Part shown: positions 53,587 through 62,889 of the stretch, one piece after another
Numbering within the stretch: position 1 is the stretch's first letter
Layout of the letters: the number at the start of each line of letters is the position of its first letter
Source: Aciditerrimonas ferrireducens
Lineage (GTDB): Bacteria; Actinomycetota; Acidimicrobiia; Acidimicrobiales; UBA8190
NCBI RefSeq assembly: GCF_023130475.1
Contig: NZ_JAKHEX010000001.1
Location: forward strand, 62,001 to 126,000
Length of the DNA stretch: 64,000 bases
Direction: 5' to 3'
The notes under the pieces: generated by a model
Database searches by the model: none
Seen by the model: the letters and a program-made list of their open reading frames with translations, nothing else
Told to the model about the DNA's origin: nothing
Translations under genes and position numbers: made by a program

Positions 53587-55845
53587 ACCGGTTCTTCGAG
53601 CGGTTGGCCCGCACGGTGGTGCGGTACCGCTGGCTAGTGCTGGCCGGCTGGGTGCTGGTGGCGGTGGTGGCGGTGAAGACGCTGCCGTCGATGACCAGCG
53701 AGGTGAACAACGACAACAGCCAGTTCCTGCCGGCGAACGCCCCGAGCCAGCGGGCCGCGAATCTCGCGGCGCCCCTCCTGGGCCAGACGACGACCCAGAG
53801 CCAGATCCTGCTGGTGGCCTCGACCAGCGGCCGGCCCTTGACGAGTGCCGATCAGGCGGCGATCGCCCGGGAAGTGGCGCTGGCCAAAGCGGTGCCGAAG
53901 GTCACGAAGGTGCAGGTGGCGAAGGTCTCGCCGAACGACCAGGCGGCGGAGATCCTCGTCGACGCCAAGGTCGCCCCGAGCGACGTGCAGGACCAGCGGA
54001 GCGTGGTGGACGACCTCCAGGCCACCTTCGCCCGGGCCGGGCCGACCGACGGCCTTTCGTTCCACCTGGCCGGGCCGGTGGCGACCAACGTGGCGAACCA
54101 GAAGAGCTCGGACAAGACCGGCAACCGGATCCAGGGCCTGTCGTTCCTGCTGGTCATCGTCCTTCGGTGGTCTTGGCGCCCACGGGGTGAAGATCTCGGA
54201 GATCACCGACATCCTGCTCATCGTGCTGCTGCTCGGGGCGGGGACCGACTACGGCCTGTTCCTAGTCTTCCGGGTGCGAGAGGCGCTGCGGTCCGGCCAG
54301 GGTCCGAAGGAGGCGGTCGAGCACGCCCTGGTGCGGGTCGGCGAGTCCATCTCGGCCTCGGCCGGGACGGTGATCCTGGCCTTGTTGAGCCTCCTGCTGG
54401 CCACCTTCGGCATCTACCGGGACCTGGGCCTGCCCCTGGCGGTCGGCATGGGGGTCATGCTGCTGGCCGGGCTGACGCTCCTGCCGGCCCTCCTGGCCAT
54501 CGTCGGTCGGGCGGCCTTCTGGCCGAGCCGGGCCGTGCCGGTGGCCGAGGAGCGCCGGGGCTGGTGGGGGCGGGTGGCCGGTCGCCTGGTGAAGCGGCCC
54601 GCCTTGACCCTGGGCATCGGCGTGCTGGTCTTCCTCGGCCTGGCCTCGGCCGCCCTCGGCTACCACTCGGCCGGCTTCGGGGGGGCCGTCTCCGCCCCGA
54701 AGGGGTCCGACGCCGCGGCCGGCAACGCCATCCTGGCCGCCGACTTCCCCCACGCCTCGGCCAACCCGGCCAACTTGATCCTTCAGTACCCCGAGCCGAT
54801 CTGGCAGGACCCGGCGCGGCTGGTCAGCGCCGAGAGGGTCCTGGAGCGATCCGGGCTCTTCGCCACCCTGGCCGGGCCCCTCGACCCGAACGGCACGGCG
54901 ATGGGCCCCTCGACCTACGCCCGGCTGCATACCGAGCTGGGGAACCCCCTGACCCTGCCGACCCTCGAACCTTCGGGCCTGTCGGTGCCCCGCTCCCTCT
55001 ACGACGCCTACCGGGCCACCGCCTTGTTCGTGAGCCCCGAAGGGACGGTGGTGCAGTTCGAGGCCTCCTTGCGGGCCGGGGGGCAGCAGACCACGGCGGC
55101 CATGGACGCCACCCCGAAGGTGCGGGCCGCCCTGGCGGCCGCCGCTCGGGCATCGGGGGCCACGGCGAACGGCGTGGCCGGTGAGGCGGCCTCCCTCTAC
55201 GACGTGAGCTCGGCCTCGAACCACGACCTGGTGCACATCGTGCCGGTGGCCGTGGTGGCCATCGGGGTGCTGCTGGCCCTGGTGCTGCGGAGCCTGGTGG
55301 CGCCGCTCTACCTGATCGTCTCGGTGGTCCTCTCCTACCTGGCGGCCCTCGGGGTCTCGACCCTGGCGTTCATCGACATCGGCGGCGAGAAGGGCCTCAC
55401 CTTCATCCTGCCGTTCTTGATGTTCATCTTCCTGCTGGCCCTGGGGGAGGACTACAACATCCTGGTCATGACCCGGATCCGGGAGGAGGCCCACCGGCAC
55501 TCCCTGCGGGAGGCCGTGGTCGAGGCCATCGGCCGGACCGGGCCGACGGTCACCTCCGCCGGCATCATCCTGGCCGGCAGCTTCGCGGTGATCGCCATCG
55601 CCGGCGGTGGGGGGCCGGGGGGCAGCCAGATCCGGGCCATCGGCTTCGGGCTGGCCATCGGCATCCTCATGGACACGTTCTTCGTCCGCACCCTCCTCGT
55701 CCCCTCGACCGTGGCTCTGCTGGGCCGCTGGAACTGGTGGCCGGCCCGGCTCGGCCGGCACGCCGACGACGAGGACCGGGTCCGACCCGCTGAGGCGGCC
55801 AGGACGGTGGCGACGACCGTGGCCGGGGACGGCCCAGGGAAGTGA
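53583..55845 (+). pseudogene. MMPL-family RND transporter, frame broken by an internal deletion
   Basis: From ATG 53583 the first frame gives MNRFFERLARTVVRYRWLVL (TM1), an outer loop and QGLSFLLVIVL (TM2 start), ending its homology near 54165. The second frame resumes at GVKISEITDILLIVLLLGAG (54185 on), then TDYGLFLVFRVREAL, a second extracytoplasmic domain, and LALGEDYNILVMTRIREEAH, ending at 55845. MMPL proteins export lipids or drugs with proton coupling through GxxxDY motifs; both are present (GAGTDYG, LGEDYN). About 30-37 residues (helices TM2-TM3) are missing at the junction together with a frame change. Read as written, the first frame stops at 55184. It is coupled to a TetR regulator. 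Real mutation and assembly error are both possible. Confidence 0.85.
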
Positions 55846-55876
55846 GGGAAGTGAGGGTGGCCGCCGGGGGCGGGGC

Positions 55877-56272
55877 TCAGGCGATGCGGGTGAAGAGCCG
55901 CTCGAGGTCCTCGACCGAGTAGCCGGCGGCCGCGGCGTCCTCGGGGTGTTCGCTGCACCAGGCCAGGCCGGCGGCCACCAGGCGGAAGCCGGCCTGCTCC
56001 ACCGCCCGGTTCGCCGCGGCCAGCTGGGTGAGGACCGTTCGGCAGTCGGCGCCCTCGCTGAGGAGGCGCTGCACGGCGCGCAGCTGGCCCTCGGCCCGAC
56101 GGAGACGAACGACGACCTCGCTCACCACCGGGTCGGGCAGCCGGCTCGGGGAGGCCGGGTTCGCGTCGGTGCTGCTCGGCCCAGGGCTGCCTGGCGCGTG
56201 GCCGTCGACGGGGTTCGCCGGGGCGCTGGCCGGGGCCTGCTTCGTCGGTGCGGATCGGCGTGCTGGTGCCAT
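55877..56272 (-). CDS. CsoR/RcnR-family metal-sensing repressor (DUF156)
   Basis: 131 residues. After a 50-residue disordered N-terminus, the all-helical core reads VVVRLRRAEGQLRAVQRLLS, EGADCRTVLTQLAAANRAVE and GFRLVAAGLAWCSEHPEDAA. The first Cys (DC) and the last Cys (AWC) of the Cys-His-Cys metal site are present, but the middle His found in copper CsoR proteins is not clearly in place, so the effector may not be copper. ATG 56272. A TACCC-N4-GGGTA inverted repeat lies upstream. It is convergent with the MMPL gene and divergent from the pgi fusion. Confidence 0.82.
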   Translation of the reverse strand: MAPARRSAPTKQAPASAPANPVDGHAPGSPGPSSTDANPASPSRLPDPVVSEVVVRLRRAEGQLRAVQRLLSEGADCRTVLTQLAAANRAVEQAGFRLVAAGLAWCSEHPEDAAAAGYSVEDLERLFTRIA

Positions 56273-56369
56273 GGTGCCTCGCTGGGTCGTTCCGTGGGCC
56301 GCCCCGTCGAGTTGCGGGGCTGCCCGCCAGCGTAGTGCGGCTGGCCAGGGCGGCGGCGGGGCCGGGCCC

Positions 56370-56383
56370 TACCCGAGGGGGTA
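56370..56383. promoter_or_regulatory. Candidate CsoR-type operator
   Basis: TACCC-GAGG-GGGTA is a perfect 5-bp inverted repeat with GC tracts, the general form of CsoR/RcnR operators. It lies about 100 bp upstream of the csoR-like start and about 90 bp upstream of the pgi fusion start. It may control either gene. Confidence 0.4.
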
Positions 56384-56435
56384 CGGACGACAGCGCTCGG
56401 TCGTCACCGACTCGGCGGTCGGGAGAGGGCCGCCC

Positions 56436-56441
56436 TAGGGT
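56436..56441 (+). promoter_or_regulatory. -10 box of the pgi-pgl gene
   Basis: TAGGGT at 56436-56441 would start a transcript near 56448, 26 bases before ATG 56474. GAAGGAGAGG just before the ATG is a strong Shine-Dalgarno sequence, so this mRNA has a normal leader. Confidence 0.4.
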
Positions 56442-56473
56442 GAACCGGAAGAGGCCGAGCGAAGGAGAGGACG

Positions 56474-58799
56474 ATGGCAGGCAGCGGGCTCTTGGACCTT
56501 CCGGCGTGGCGTGCCCTGGCCGCCCACCAGCGGGACCTGGCGGAGCGGAGCCTGCGGGAGCTCTTCGCCGAGGATCCCGGGCGGGTCGGCCGACTGACCT
56601 TCGAGGCTGCGGGCCTGCGGGCCGACCTGTCGAAGCACCGGGTGACGGACGAGACCCTGCGGCTGCTGCTCGAGCTGGCCGAGGCCCGGGACGTGACCGG
56701 CCGGCGGGACGCCATGTTCCGGGGCGAGCACCTGAACGTCTCGGAGGACCGGGCGGTGCTCCACGTGGCCCTGCGGATGCCCGAGGGGCGACGGCTGGTG
56801 GTCGACGGGGTGGACGTGGTGGCCCAGGTGCACGAGGTCCTGGGGCGCATGCGGGCCTTCGCCCGGGAGGTCCGAAGCGGCCGCTGGCGGGGGGCGACGG
56901 GCCGGCCGGTGCGGAACGTGGTGAACATCGGCATCGGCGGCTCGGACCTCGGCCCGGCCATGGCGGCCGAGGCCCTCGCCCACTACCGGCGTCGGGCCCA
57001 CGGACCTGGCCCAGGCCCTCGCCGATCTGGACCCGGCCGAGACCCTCTTCATCGTGTCCTCGAAGACCTTCACCACCACCGAGACCCTGACGAACGCCCG
57101 GGCGGCCCGCCAGTGGCTGGTCGACCGGCTCGGGGAGGAGGCGGTCGCGAAGCACTTCGTGGCGGTCTCGACCAACGAGGCCGAGGTCCGGGCCTTTGGG
57201 ATCGACCCGACCCGCATGTTCGGCTTCTGGGACTGGGTCGGCGGGCGCTACTCGATGGACTCGGCCATCGGGCTCTCGACCATGCTGGCCATCGGCCCTG
57301 AGGGTTTCGACGAGCTGTTGGCCGGGTTCCGGGCCATGGACGAGCACTTCCAGGAGGCCCCCCTGCGGGAGAACCTGCCGGTCCTCCACGGCCTGCTCTG
57401 GGTCTGGTACCGGGACTTCTTCGGCTGCCAGACCATGGGGGTCATGCCCTACAGCCAGTACCTCCGGCGGTTCCCGGCCTATCTGCAGCAGCTGACCATG
57501 GAGTCCAACGGCAAGCGGGTGACCCTGGAGGGCGAGGCGGTGGACGTGGGGACCGGCCCGGTGGTCTGGGGGGAGCCGGGGACCAACGGCCAGCACAGCT
57601 TCTACCAGCTGCTCCACCAGGGCACGGTACTCGTTCCGGTGGACCTCATCGGCTTCGCCCGGTCCCTGGACCCGGTCGGGGAGCAGCAGGACACCTTGAT
57701 GGCCAACCTCCTGGCCCAGGCCGAGGCCCTGGCCTTCGGCCGGAGCGCCGAGGAGGTGCGGGCCGAGGGCACCCCGGAGGCCCTGGTGCCCCACAAGGTC
57801 ATGCCCGGGGACCGGCCCAGCACGGTCCTGCTCGCCGAGGAGCTGACCCCCCGGACCCTTGGGAGCCTGGTGGCCCTCTACGAGCACAGCGTCTTCGTGC
57901 AGGGCTGCATCTGGGGCATCGACTCCTTCGACCAGTGGGGGGTCGAGCTCGGCAAGGCCCTGGCCAAGCGGCTGGTGCCCACCTTGCAGGGCGACCAGGG
58001 GGGCCTCGAGGCCCTCGACCCCTCGACCCGGGCCCTGGCCGTCTGGTACCAGCAGCACCGTGAAGCCCGGCCGGGGGGCGCCCCGGCGGTTCCGGCCGGG
58101 GGCTGGCCGACGCCGGCGGGCGGGGAGCGGCGCCTCGAGGTCCTGGCCGACGAGGAGGCCCTGGCCGAGGCGGCCGCCTCCTGGCTCGCCGAGCGGATCC
58201 GGGCGGCCCTCGCGGCCCGGGGGTGCTGTCGGCTGGCCCTGAGCGGGGGCCGGACCCCCTGGGCCATGCTGGCCCGGTTGGCCGCTTTGGACCTTGCCTG
58301 GGAGCGGGTCGAGGTCTTCCAGGTCGACGAGCGGATCGCCCCCTACGGCAGCGAGACCCGTAACCTGACCCGCCTCGAGGCCATCCTCGGCCGGGTCGGG
58401 GTCCGGCTGCGGGCCATGGGGGTGGAGTCCCCCGACCTGGCGGCGGCCTGCGGCCGCTACGCCCGGGACCTGCCAGCCCGCTTCGACGTCGTCCACCTCG
58501 GCCTCGGGGCCGACGGCCACACGGCCTCCTTGGTGCCCGGCGACCCGGTGGTGGAGGAGTGCGAGCAGCTGGTGGCCCTGAGCGGCCCCTACCAGGGGGA
58601 GCGCCGCATGACCCTCACCCGGCCGGCCCTCGCCCGGGGCGAAGCGATCCTCTGGCTGGTGAGCGGCGAGGAGAAGCGCTCGGCGCTCGCCCGGCTGCTC
58701 GCCGGGGACCAGGGCATCCCGGCAGGCCTGGTCCGGGGGGGCGAGCAGCTGGTCCTGGCCGACCAGGCGGCCGCCGGGGCCGGCCCGTCGGGGAGCTGA
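56474..58799 (+). pseudogene. Fused glucose-6-phosphate isomerase / 6-phosphogluconolactonase, frame broken by a deletion
   Basis: First frame from ATG 56474: the isomerase N-terminus through [20 protein letters not shown]. Homology then moves to another frame near 56985-57003: [20 protein letters not shown] (57000 on), [57 protein letters not shown] and [17 protein letters not shown]. About 10 residues with the conserved FVSNVDG segment are missing. The second frame continues, after a Gly/Pro linker, into a full 6-phosphogluconolactonase domain. The intact protein would have been about 780 residues and would interconvert G6P/F6P and hydrolyse the lactone made by Zwf. Loss may be real or an assembly error. 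Confidence 0.85.
58130..58799 (+). other. 6-phosphogluconolactonase domain of the fused gene
   Basis: About 220 residues with all family motifs: [36 protein letters not shown] and [15 protein letters not shown] (catalytic His of GHTASL), and [18 protein letters not shown]. It is joined in frame to the isomerase part by a 25-residue Pro/Gly/Ala linker. Confidence 0.88.
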
Positions 58800-58876
58800 G
58801 CCTCGGCGACGCTGGCGTTCCGGGGTATCGGGCGGTGCCCGCCGAGGCAGCAGGTGCGCGAGAAGAGGGGGGCTCG

Positions 58877-59851
58877 ATGGGCAAGGGCACGGGGAAGCGG
58901 ACCGGCCGGTGGCTGGCCGGGGTGGGGGCGGTCCTGGTGGTGGCGCTCGGCACGGGGCTCGGGGTGGCCTTCGGGGGGACGGCCGGGGCTGACAGCCACG
59001 GCCACGGCCGTGGCCGGGACCCGCAGGCCAGCGGTGTGGACGGGCGGGACCTGGCGGTCCTCCCGGGCACCGACTACCTGGCCCTCGGGGACTCGGTGGC
59101 CTTCGGGTACCGGGAGCCGACCACGGTGCCGGCCCCGAACTACCAGGACGCCGCCAGCTTCGTCGGCTACCCCGAGGACGTGGCCGCCGCGTTGCACCTG
59201 AAGGTGACGAATGCCTCCTGCCCGGGGGAGACCAGCTCGAGCTTCATCGACGCCTCGGCGGAGAGCAACGGCTGCGAGAACCACGTGAGCTCGACCGGCC
59301 AGGTCGAGCCGGGCGGCTACCGGACCCTCTACCCGCTGCACGTCGCCTACCAGGGCAGCCAGCTGGCCTTCGCCCTGCACTTCTTGAAGACCCACCGGGA
59401 CACCCGGCTCGTGACCCTGGCCATCGGGGCGAACGACGGCTTCATCTGCCAGGACACCACCCCGGACCACTGCACGACGCCGAGCGAGCTCGACCCGGTG
59501 CTGGCCCGGATCACGAAGAACGTCGGAATCATCCTCCGGGACATCCGGGACGAGGCCCACTACCGGGGCCAGATCGTGATCGTGAACTACTACTCGCTGG
59601 ACTCGGCCAACCCGCTGGACAACGCTGCCACGGCGGCCCTGAACGGCGCCATGGACGCCGGGGCCAAGCCCTACGACGTGGAGATCGCCCACGGGCACGC
59701 GCTGTTCGCCGCCGACTCGACCTACTCGAAGGACGACGAGTGCACCGCTGGCCTGTTGACCCAGCTCTCCAGCGGGGGCTGCGGCGTGCACCCGAGCCCG
59801 GCTGGCCAGTCGGTGCTGGCCCAGGCAGTCGAGGAGGCCGTCCACCTGTGA
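58877..59851 (+). CDS. Secreted SGNH/GDSL-type hydrolase
   Basis: 324 residues. Signal peptide: basic start, then WLAGVGAVLVVALGTGLGVAFGG. Block I LALGDSVAFGYREP carries the nucleophile serine, block III LAIGANDGFIC the oxyanion Asn, and the C-terminal GVHPSPAGQSVLAQAV the catalytic His; Asp-His spacing follows the SGNH pattern (here C-G-V-H). Six cysteines may form disulfides, as in secreted Streptomyces lipases/esterases. It is probably an extracellular esterase/lipase. A GAGGGGGG tract precedes ATG 58877. It is a single gene after the pgi-pgl fusion. Confidence 0.87.
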   Translation: MGKGTGKRTGRWLAGVGAVLVVALGTGLGVAFGGTAGADSHGHGRGRDPQASGVDGRDLAVLPGTDYLALGDSVAFGYREPTTVPAPNYQDAASFVGYPEDVAAALHLKVTNASCPGETSSSFIDASAESNGCENHVSSTGQVEPGGYRTLYPLHVAYQGSQLAFALHFLKTHRDTRLVTLAIGANDGFICQDTTPDHCTTPSELDPVLARITKNVGIILRDIRDEAHYRGQIVIVNYYSLDSANPLDNAATAALNGAMDAGAKPYDVEIAHGHALFAADSTYSKDDECTAGLLTQLSSGGCGVHPSPAGQSVLAQAVEEAVHL

Positions 59852-59977
59852 GGACGATCCAGAGGAGCGGTCAGGGCTGGACCCCCGGGTGGCCGGGGGC
59901 CCCCGGCGGGGGGTAGGCGGAGCGGCACAACCCAGGCGGCTGGCGGGGCCCGGCAGGACAGCGAAGGAGGGGGCGCC

Positions 59978-61147
59978 ATGACAGCAGCAGGCAGGCCGTG
60001 GTCGGGAGCGGGACCGGAGGGCCCAGGCACCGGGGACCCGCAGGCCGAGGCTGGCCCGGGGGTGGTGGCGGGCCTCTTGGGCGGCGCCCGGCCCGAGGAG
60101 GTCCGGGTGGTGGAGGACCAGGCCCCGCGGATGCTCACCTGGCGCTACGAACGGGAGCGGCCCCAGCTGGTCACCTTGACCAGCAAGGCGGTGAGCGCCC
60201 AGTGGAACGCCGAGACCGACGTGGACTGGTCGACCCCGGTGGACCCCGAGGCCATGGTGGTGGCCATGGGTGACGCGGCCTTGCCCCCGGTCTACCGGGT
60301 CGCCGCCCAGCTGCCCGGTTCGCCGCTCGCCGGCTGGGGGGAGCGGGAGTTCCGGCGCCTGGCGGTCGAGCTCTTGACCGCCCGCCTGAGCCAGTTCCTG
60401 CACGGGGAGCAGGGGGCCATGCTGGTGGCGGCGAAGCTGGTCGAGACGGTCCCCTGGATCGACGCGAAGTACTACGCCGCCACCCAGGCCATGGACGAGG
60501 CCCGCCACACCGAGGTCTTCGCCCGCTACCTGCAGGAGAAGCTCGGCCAGGCCTACCCCATGACCCCGTTCCTCGAGGCCCAGATCACCGATCTCCTGGC
60601 GGACGGCCGCTGGGACATCGCCTACCTGGGCATGCAGATCGTCATCGAGAGCCTGGCCCTTGCGGCCTTCGGGGAGCTGCGGCGGACCGTGCAGGAGCCG
60701 CTCATGGCGAGCCTGCTGCGCTACATCATGGCCGACGAGGCCCGCCACGTCGCCTTCGGGATCCTCAGCCTGGCCGAGCTCTACGGCGGCCTGAGCGCGA
60801 AGGAGCTGCGGGAACGCCAGGAGTTCTTGCTGGAGGCCACCTTGCACAGCCGGGCCCGGGCCACCACCCCGGAGGTCTGGGAGCGGCTCGGCATCGAGGT
60901 GGCCGACGTCCTGCCCTGCCTGCGGGAGGCCACCGAACGGACCGGGCTGAGCCCCGCCGCCCAGTTCCGCCGGGCGTTCTTCGCCAAGCTGGTGCCGAAC
61001 GTGGCGAAGCTGGGTCTCCTGGACGCGAACGACGGCTGGCTCCGGGAACGCTGGGCCGAGGCCGGCCTGCTGGACCAGGTGGAGGAGCTCGACACGGCTA
61101 CCGCCTGGCTGGCCGAGCAGGGCACGGGTCAGGGGGTGGGCCAGTGA
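59978..61147 (+). CDS. Ferritin-like diiron protein (RNR-R2/oxygenase-like)
   Basis: 389 residues, mostly helical. Diiron ligands appear in a four-helix pattern: LSQFLHGEQGAM (Glu), MDEARHTEVFARY (ExxH), QIVIESLALAAFG (Glu) and MADEARHVAFGI (ExxH). The two DEARH motifs are typical of ferritin-like oxygenases and R2-like proteins in actinobacteria. The first about 50 residues are disordered. GTG of the acyl-CoA ligase overlaps the stop by four bases, suggesting that the substrate is a fatty acid or other acid activated as a CoA ester. The reaction is unknown. Confidence 0.8.
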   Translation: MTAAGRPWSGAGPEGPGTGDPQAEAGPGVVAGLLGGARPEEVRVVEDQAPRMLTWRYERERPQLVTLTSKAVSAQWNAETDVDWSTPVDPEAMVVAMGDAALPPVYRVAAQLPGSPLAGWGEREFRRLAVELLTARLSQFLHGEQGAMLVAAKLVETVPWIDAKYYAATQAMDEARHTEVFARYLQEKLGQAYPMTPFLEAQITDLLADGRWDIAYLGMQIVIESLALAAFGELRRTVQEPLMASLLRYIMADEARHVAFGILSLAELYGGLSAKELRERQEFLLEATLHSRARATTPEVWERLGIEVADVLPCLREATERTGLSPAAQFRRAFFAKLVPNVAKLGLLDANDGWLRERWAEAGLLDQVEELDTATAWLAEQGTGQGVGQ

Positions 61148-62874
61148 GCAGCCCGGCGGCACCACGGGAGGCGACCGGCGAGGGGAGCCGCTGGCCGACC
61201 CGGGAGGCGGCGGCAGCCGAGGGCATGCTGCTGGCCTACTGGGCGGCCCAGGACCCGGGGCGCACCGCCCTCGTCTGGCGGGAGGGGCGCTCGAGCTTCG
61301 GGGAGCTGAACGCCCAGGCCAACCAGCTGGCCCGGGCCCTCGGGCGGCAGGGCCTGGGCGCGGGCTCGGCCCTGGCCCTGCTGTGCGGGAACCGGCCGGC
61401 CTTCGTCGTCACGGTCTTCGCCAGCCAGCGGGCCGGCCTGCGGCTCACCCCGATCAACTGGCACCTGCAGGCCGAGGAGGTGGCCTACATCCTGGGCGAC
61501 TGCGAGGCCCAGGTGGTGGTTACCGATCCCGAGCGGCTCCCCGTGGCCCTGGCCGCTGCCCGCCGGACCGGCCGGGCCCCGCGGGTGTGGTGCGACGGCC
61601 TCGAGGCGGCCCTGGCCGCCGGGACGCTCTCGGCCGAGGACCTCGGGCCAGCCGTGGCCGAGGGGATCCTGGCCGACCTCGAGGGGGTCCTGGCCGCCGA
61701 GGACGGCAGCGACCTGGCGGACCCGGTGGCCGGCAGCACCATGCTCTACACCTCGGGGACCACCGGCCGGCCCAAGGGGGTGGAGCGGCCCCCCGCCGCC
61801 CAGGGCTCGGTCACCGCCAACCTCTACGGCTACCGCAGCGACGGCAGCGACCTGCACCTGTGCACCGGCCCCCTCTACCACGCCGCCCCCCTGGCGTTCT
61901 CCCTGGCCGCCCCCTTCGCCTACGGGGTGGGGGTGGTGCTCATGGAGCGCTTCGAGCCCCGCCGGACCCTGGAGCTGATCGAGGCCGAGCGGGTGACCCA
62001 CACCCACATGGTCCCCACCATGTTCCACCGGCTCCTCCAGCTCCCCGAGGAGGAGCGCCGGGCCTTCGACCTCGGGTCCCTGCGCTTCGTCCTCCACGGG
62101 GCCGCCCCCTGCCCGGTGCACGTGAAGCGCCGCATGATCGAGTGGCTCGGCCCGGTCATCTGGGAGTACTACGCGGCGACCGAAGGGTTCGGCACCCTGG
62201 TCGACTCGACCACCTGGCTGGCCCGGCCCGGGACCGTCGGGCGGCCGGTGCTGCCCGACGGGGTGGTGATCCTCGACGAGGAGGGCCGGCGGGTCCCGCC
62301 GAGGACCGTCGGCCAGGTCTACGTCTACGCCCCGCCCCAGGCCCGCTTCCAGTACCACGGGGACCCGCAGAAGACCCAGGGGGCGTTCCGGGGCGACTAC
62401 TTCACCCTGGGCGACGTCGGCTACCTCGACGAGGACGGCTACCTCTTCCTGACCGACCGTTCCGCCGACCTGGTGATCTCGGGGGGCGTGAACATCTACC
62501 CGGCCGAGGTCGACGGGGTCCTCCTGGAGCACCCGGCGGTGGCCGACGCCGCCTCGGTGGGCCTGCCCGACGAGGAGTGGGGGGAGGTCCTCGTGAGCGT
62601 CCTGGAGCTGCGGCCCGAGCACCCCGCGGCCGCCGAGCTGGCGGCCCGGGCCGGGGCCGGGGACCCCGGGCCCTACGAGGCGCCGGCCGAGCTGGCCGAG
62701 GAGGTCGTGGCCTTCTGCCGGTCCAGGCTGGCCCACTACAAGTGTCCCCGGCGGGTGTTCCTCGTGGCCCGCCTGCCCCGGCAGGACAACGGCAAGCTCT
62801 ACCGCCGTCACGTCCGCCAGCAGCTCCAGGAGCGCCTGGCCGGCGAGCCGGCGCTGCGCCCGCCCTCGCCCTGA
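61144..62874 (+). CDS. Acyl-CoA synthetase (AMP-binding)
   Basis: 576 residues of the ANL superfamily. STMLYTSGTTGRPKGVERPP is the phosphate loop, IWEYYAATEGFGTLVDSTTW the A5 region, YFTLGDVGYLDEDGYLF then LTDRSADLVISGGVNIYPAE the A7-A8 hinge, and LPRQDNGKLYRRHVRQ carries the catalytic lysine (A10). The YYAATEG and GGVNIYPAE variants resemble the long-chain/bile-acid-type FadD proteins of actinobacteria. GTG 61144 overlaps the diiron gene stop, so the two form a coupled operon. Convergent with the ABC ATPase gene (15 bp apart). Confidence 0.9.
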   Translation: MSSPAAPREATGEGSRWPTREAAAAEGMLLAYWAAQDPGRTALVWREGRSSFGELNAQANQLARALGRQGLGAGSALALLCGNRPAFVVTVFASQRAGLRLTPINWHLQAEEVAYILGDCEAQVVVTDPERLPVALAAARRTGRAPRVWCDGLEAALAAGTLSAEDLGPAVAEGILADLEGVLAAEDGSDLADPVAGSTMLYTSGTTGRPKGVERPPAAQGSVTANLYGYRSDGSDLHLCTGPLYHAAPLAFSLAAPFAYGVGVVLMERFEPRRTLELIEAERVTHTHMVPTMFHRLLQLPEEERRAFDLGSLRFVLHGAAPCPVHVKRRMIEWLGPVIWEYYAATEGFGTLVDSTTWLARPGTVGRPVLPDGVVILDEEGRRVPPRTVGQVYVYAPPQARFQYHGDPQKTQGAFRGDYFTLGDVGYLDEDGYLFLTDRSADLVISGGVNIYPAEVDGVLLEHPAVADAASVGLPDEEWGEVLVSVLELRPEHPAAAELAARAGAGDPGPYEAPAELAEEVVAFCRSRLAHYKCPRRVFLVARLPRQDNGKLYRRHVRQQLQERLAGEPALRPPSP

Positions 62875-62889
62875 GGCGCCCAGGGGCCC

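Noticed and set aside
59893-59906. 14-bp palindrome CCGGGGGCCCCCGG as a terminator
   Set aside because: It has no loop and no T run and lies in a G/C-only stretch where such palindromes arise by chance.
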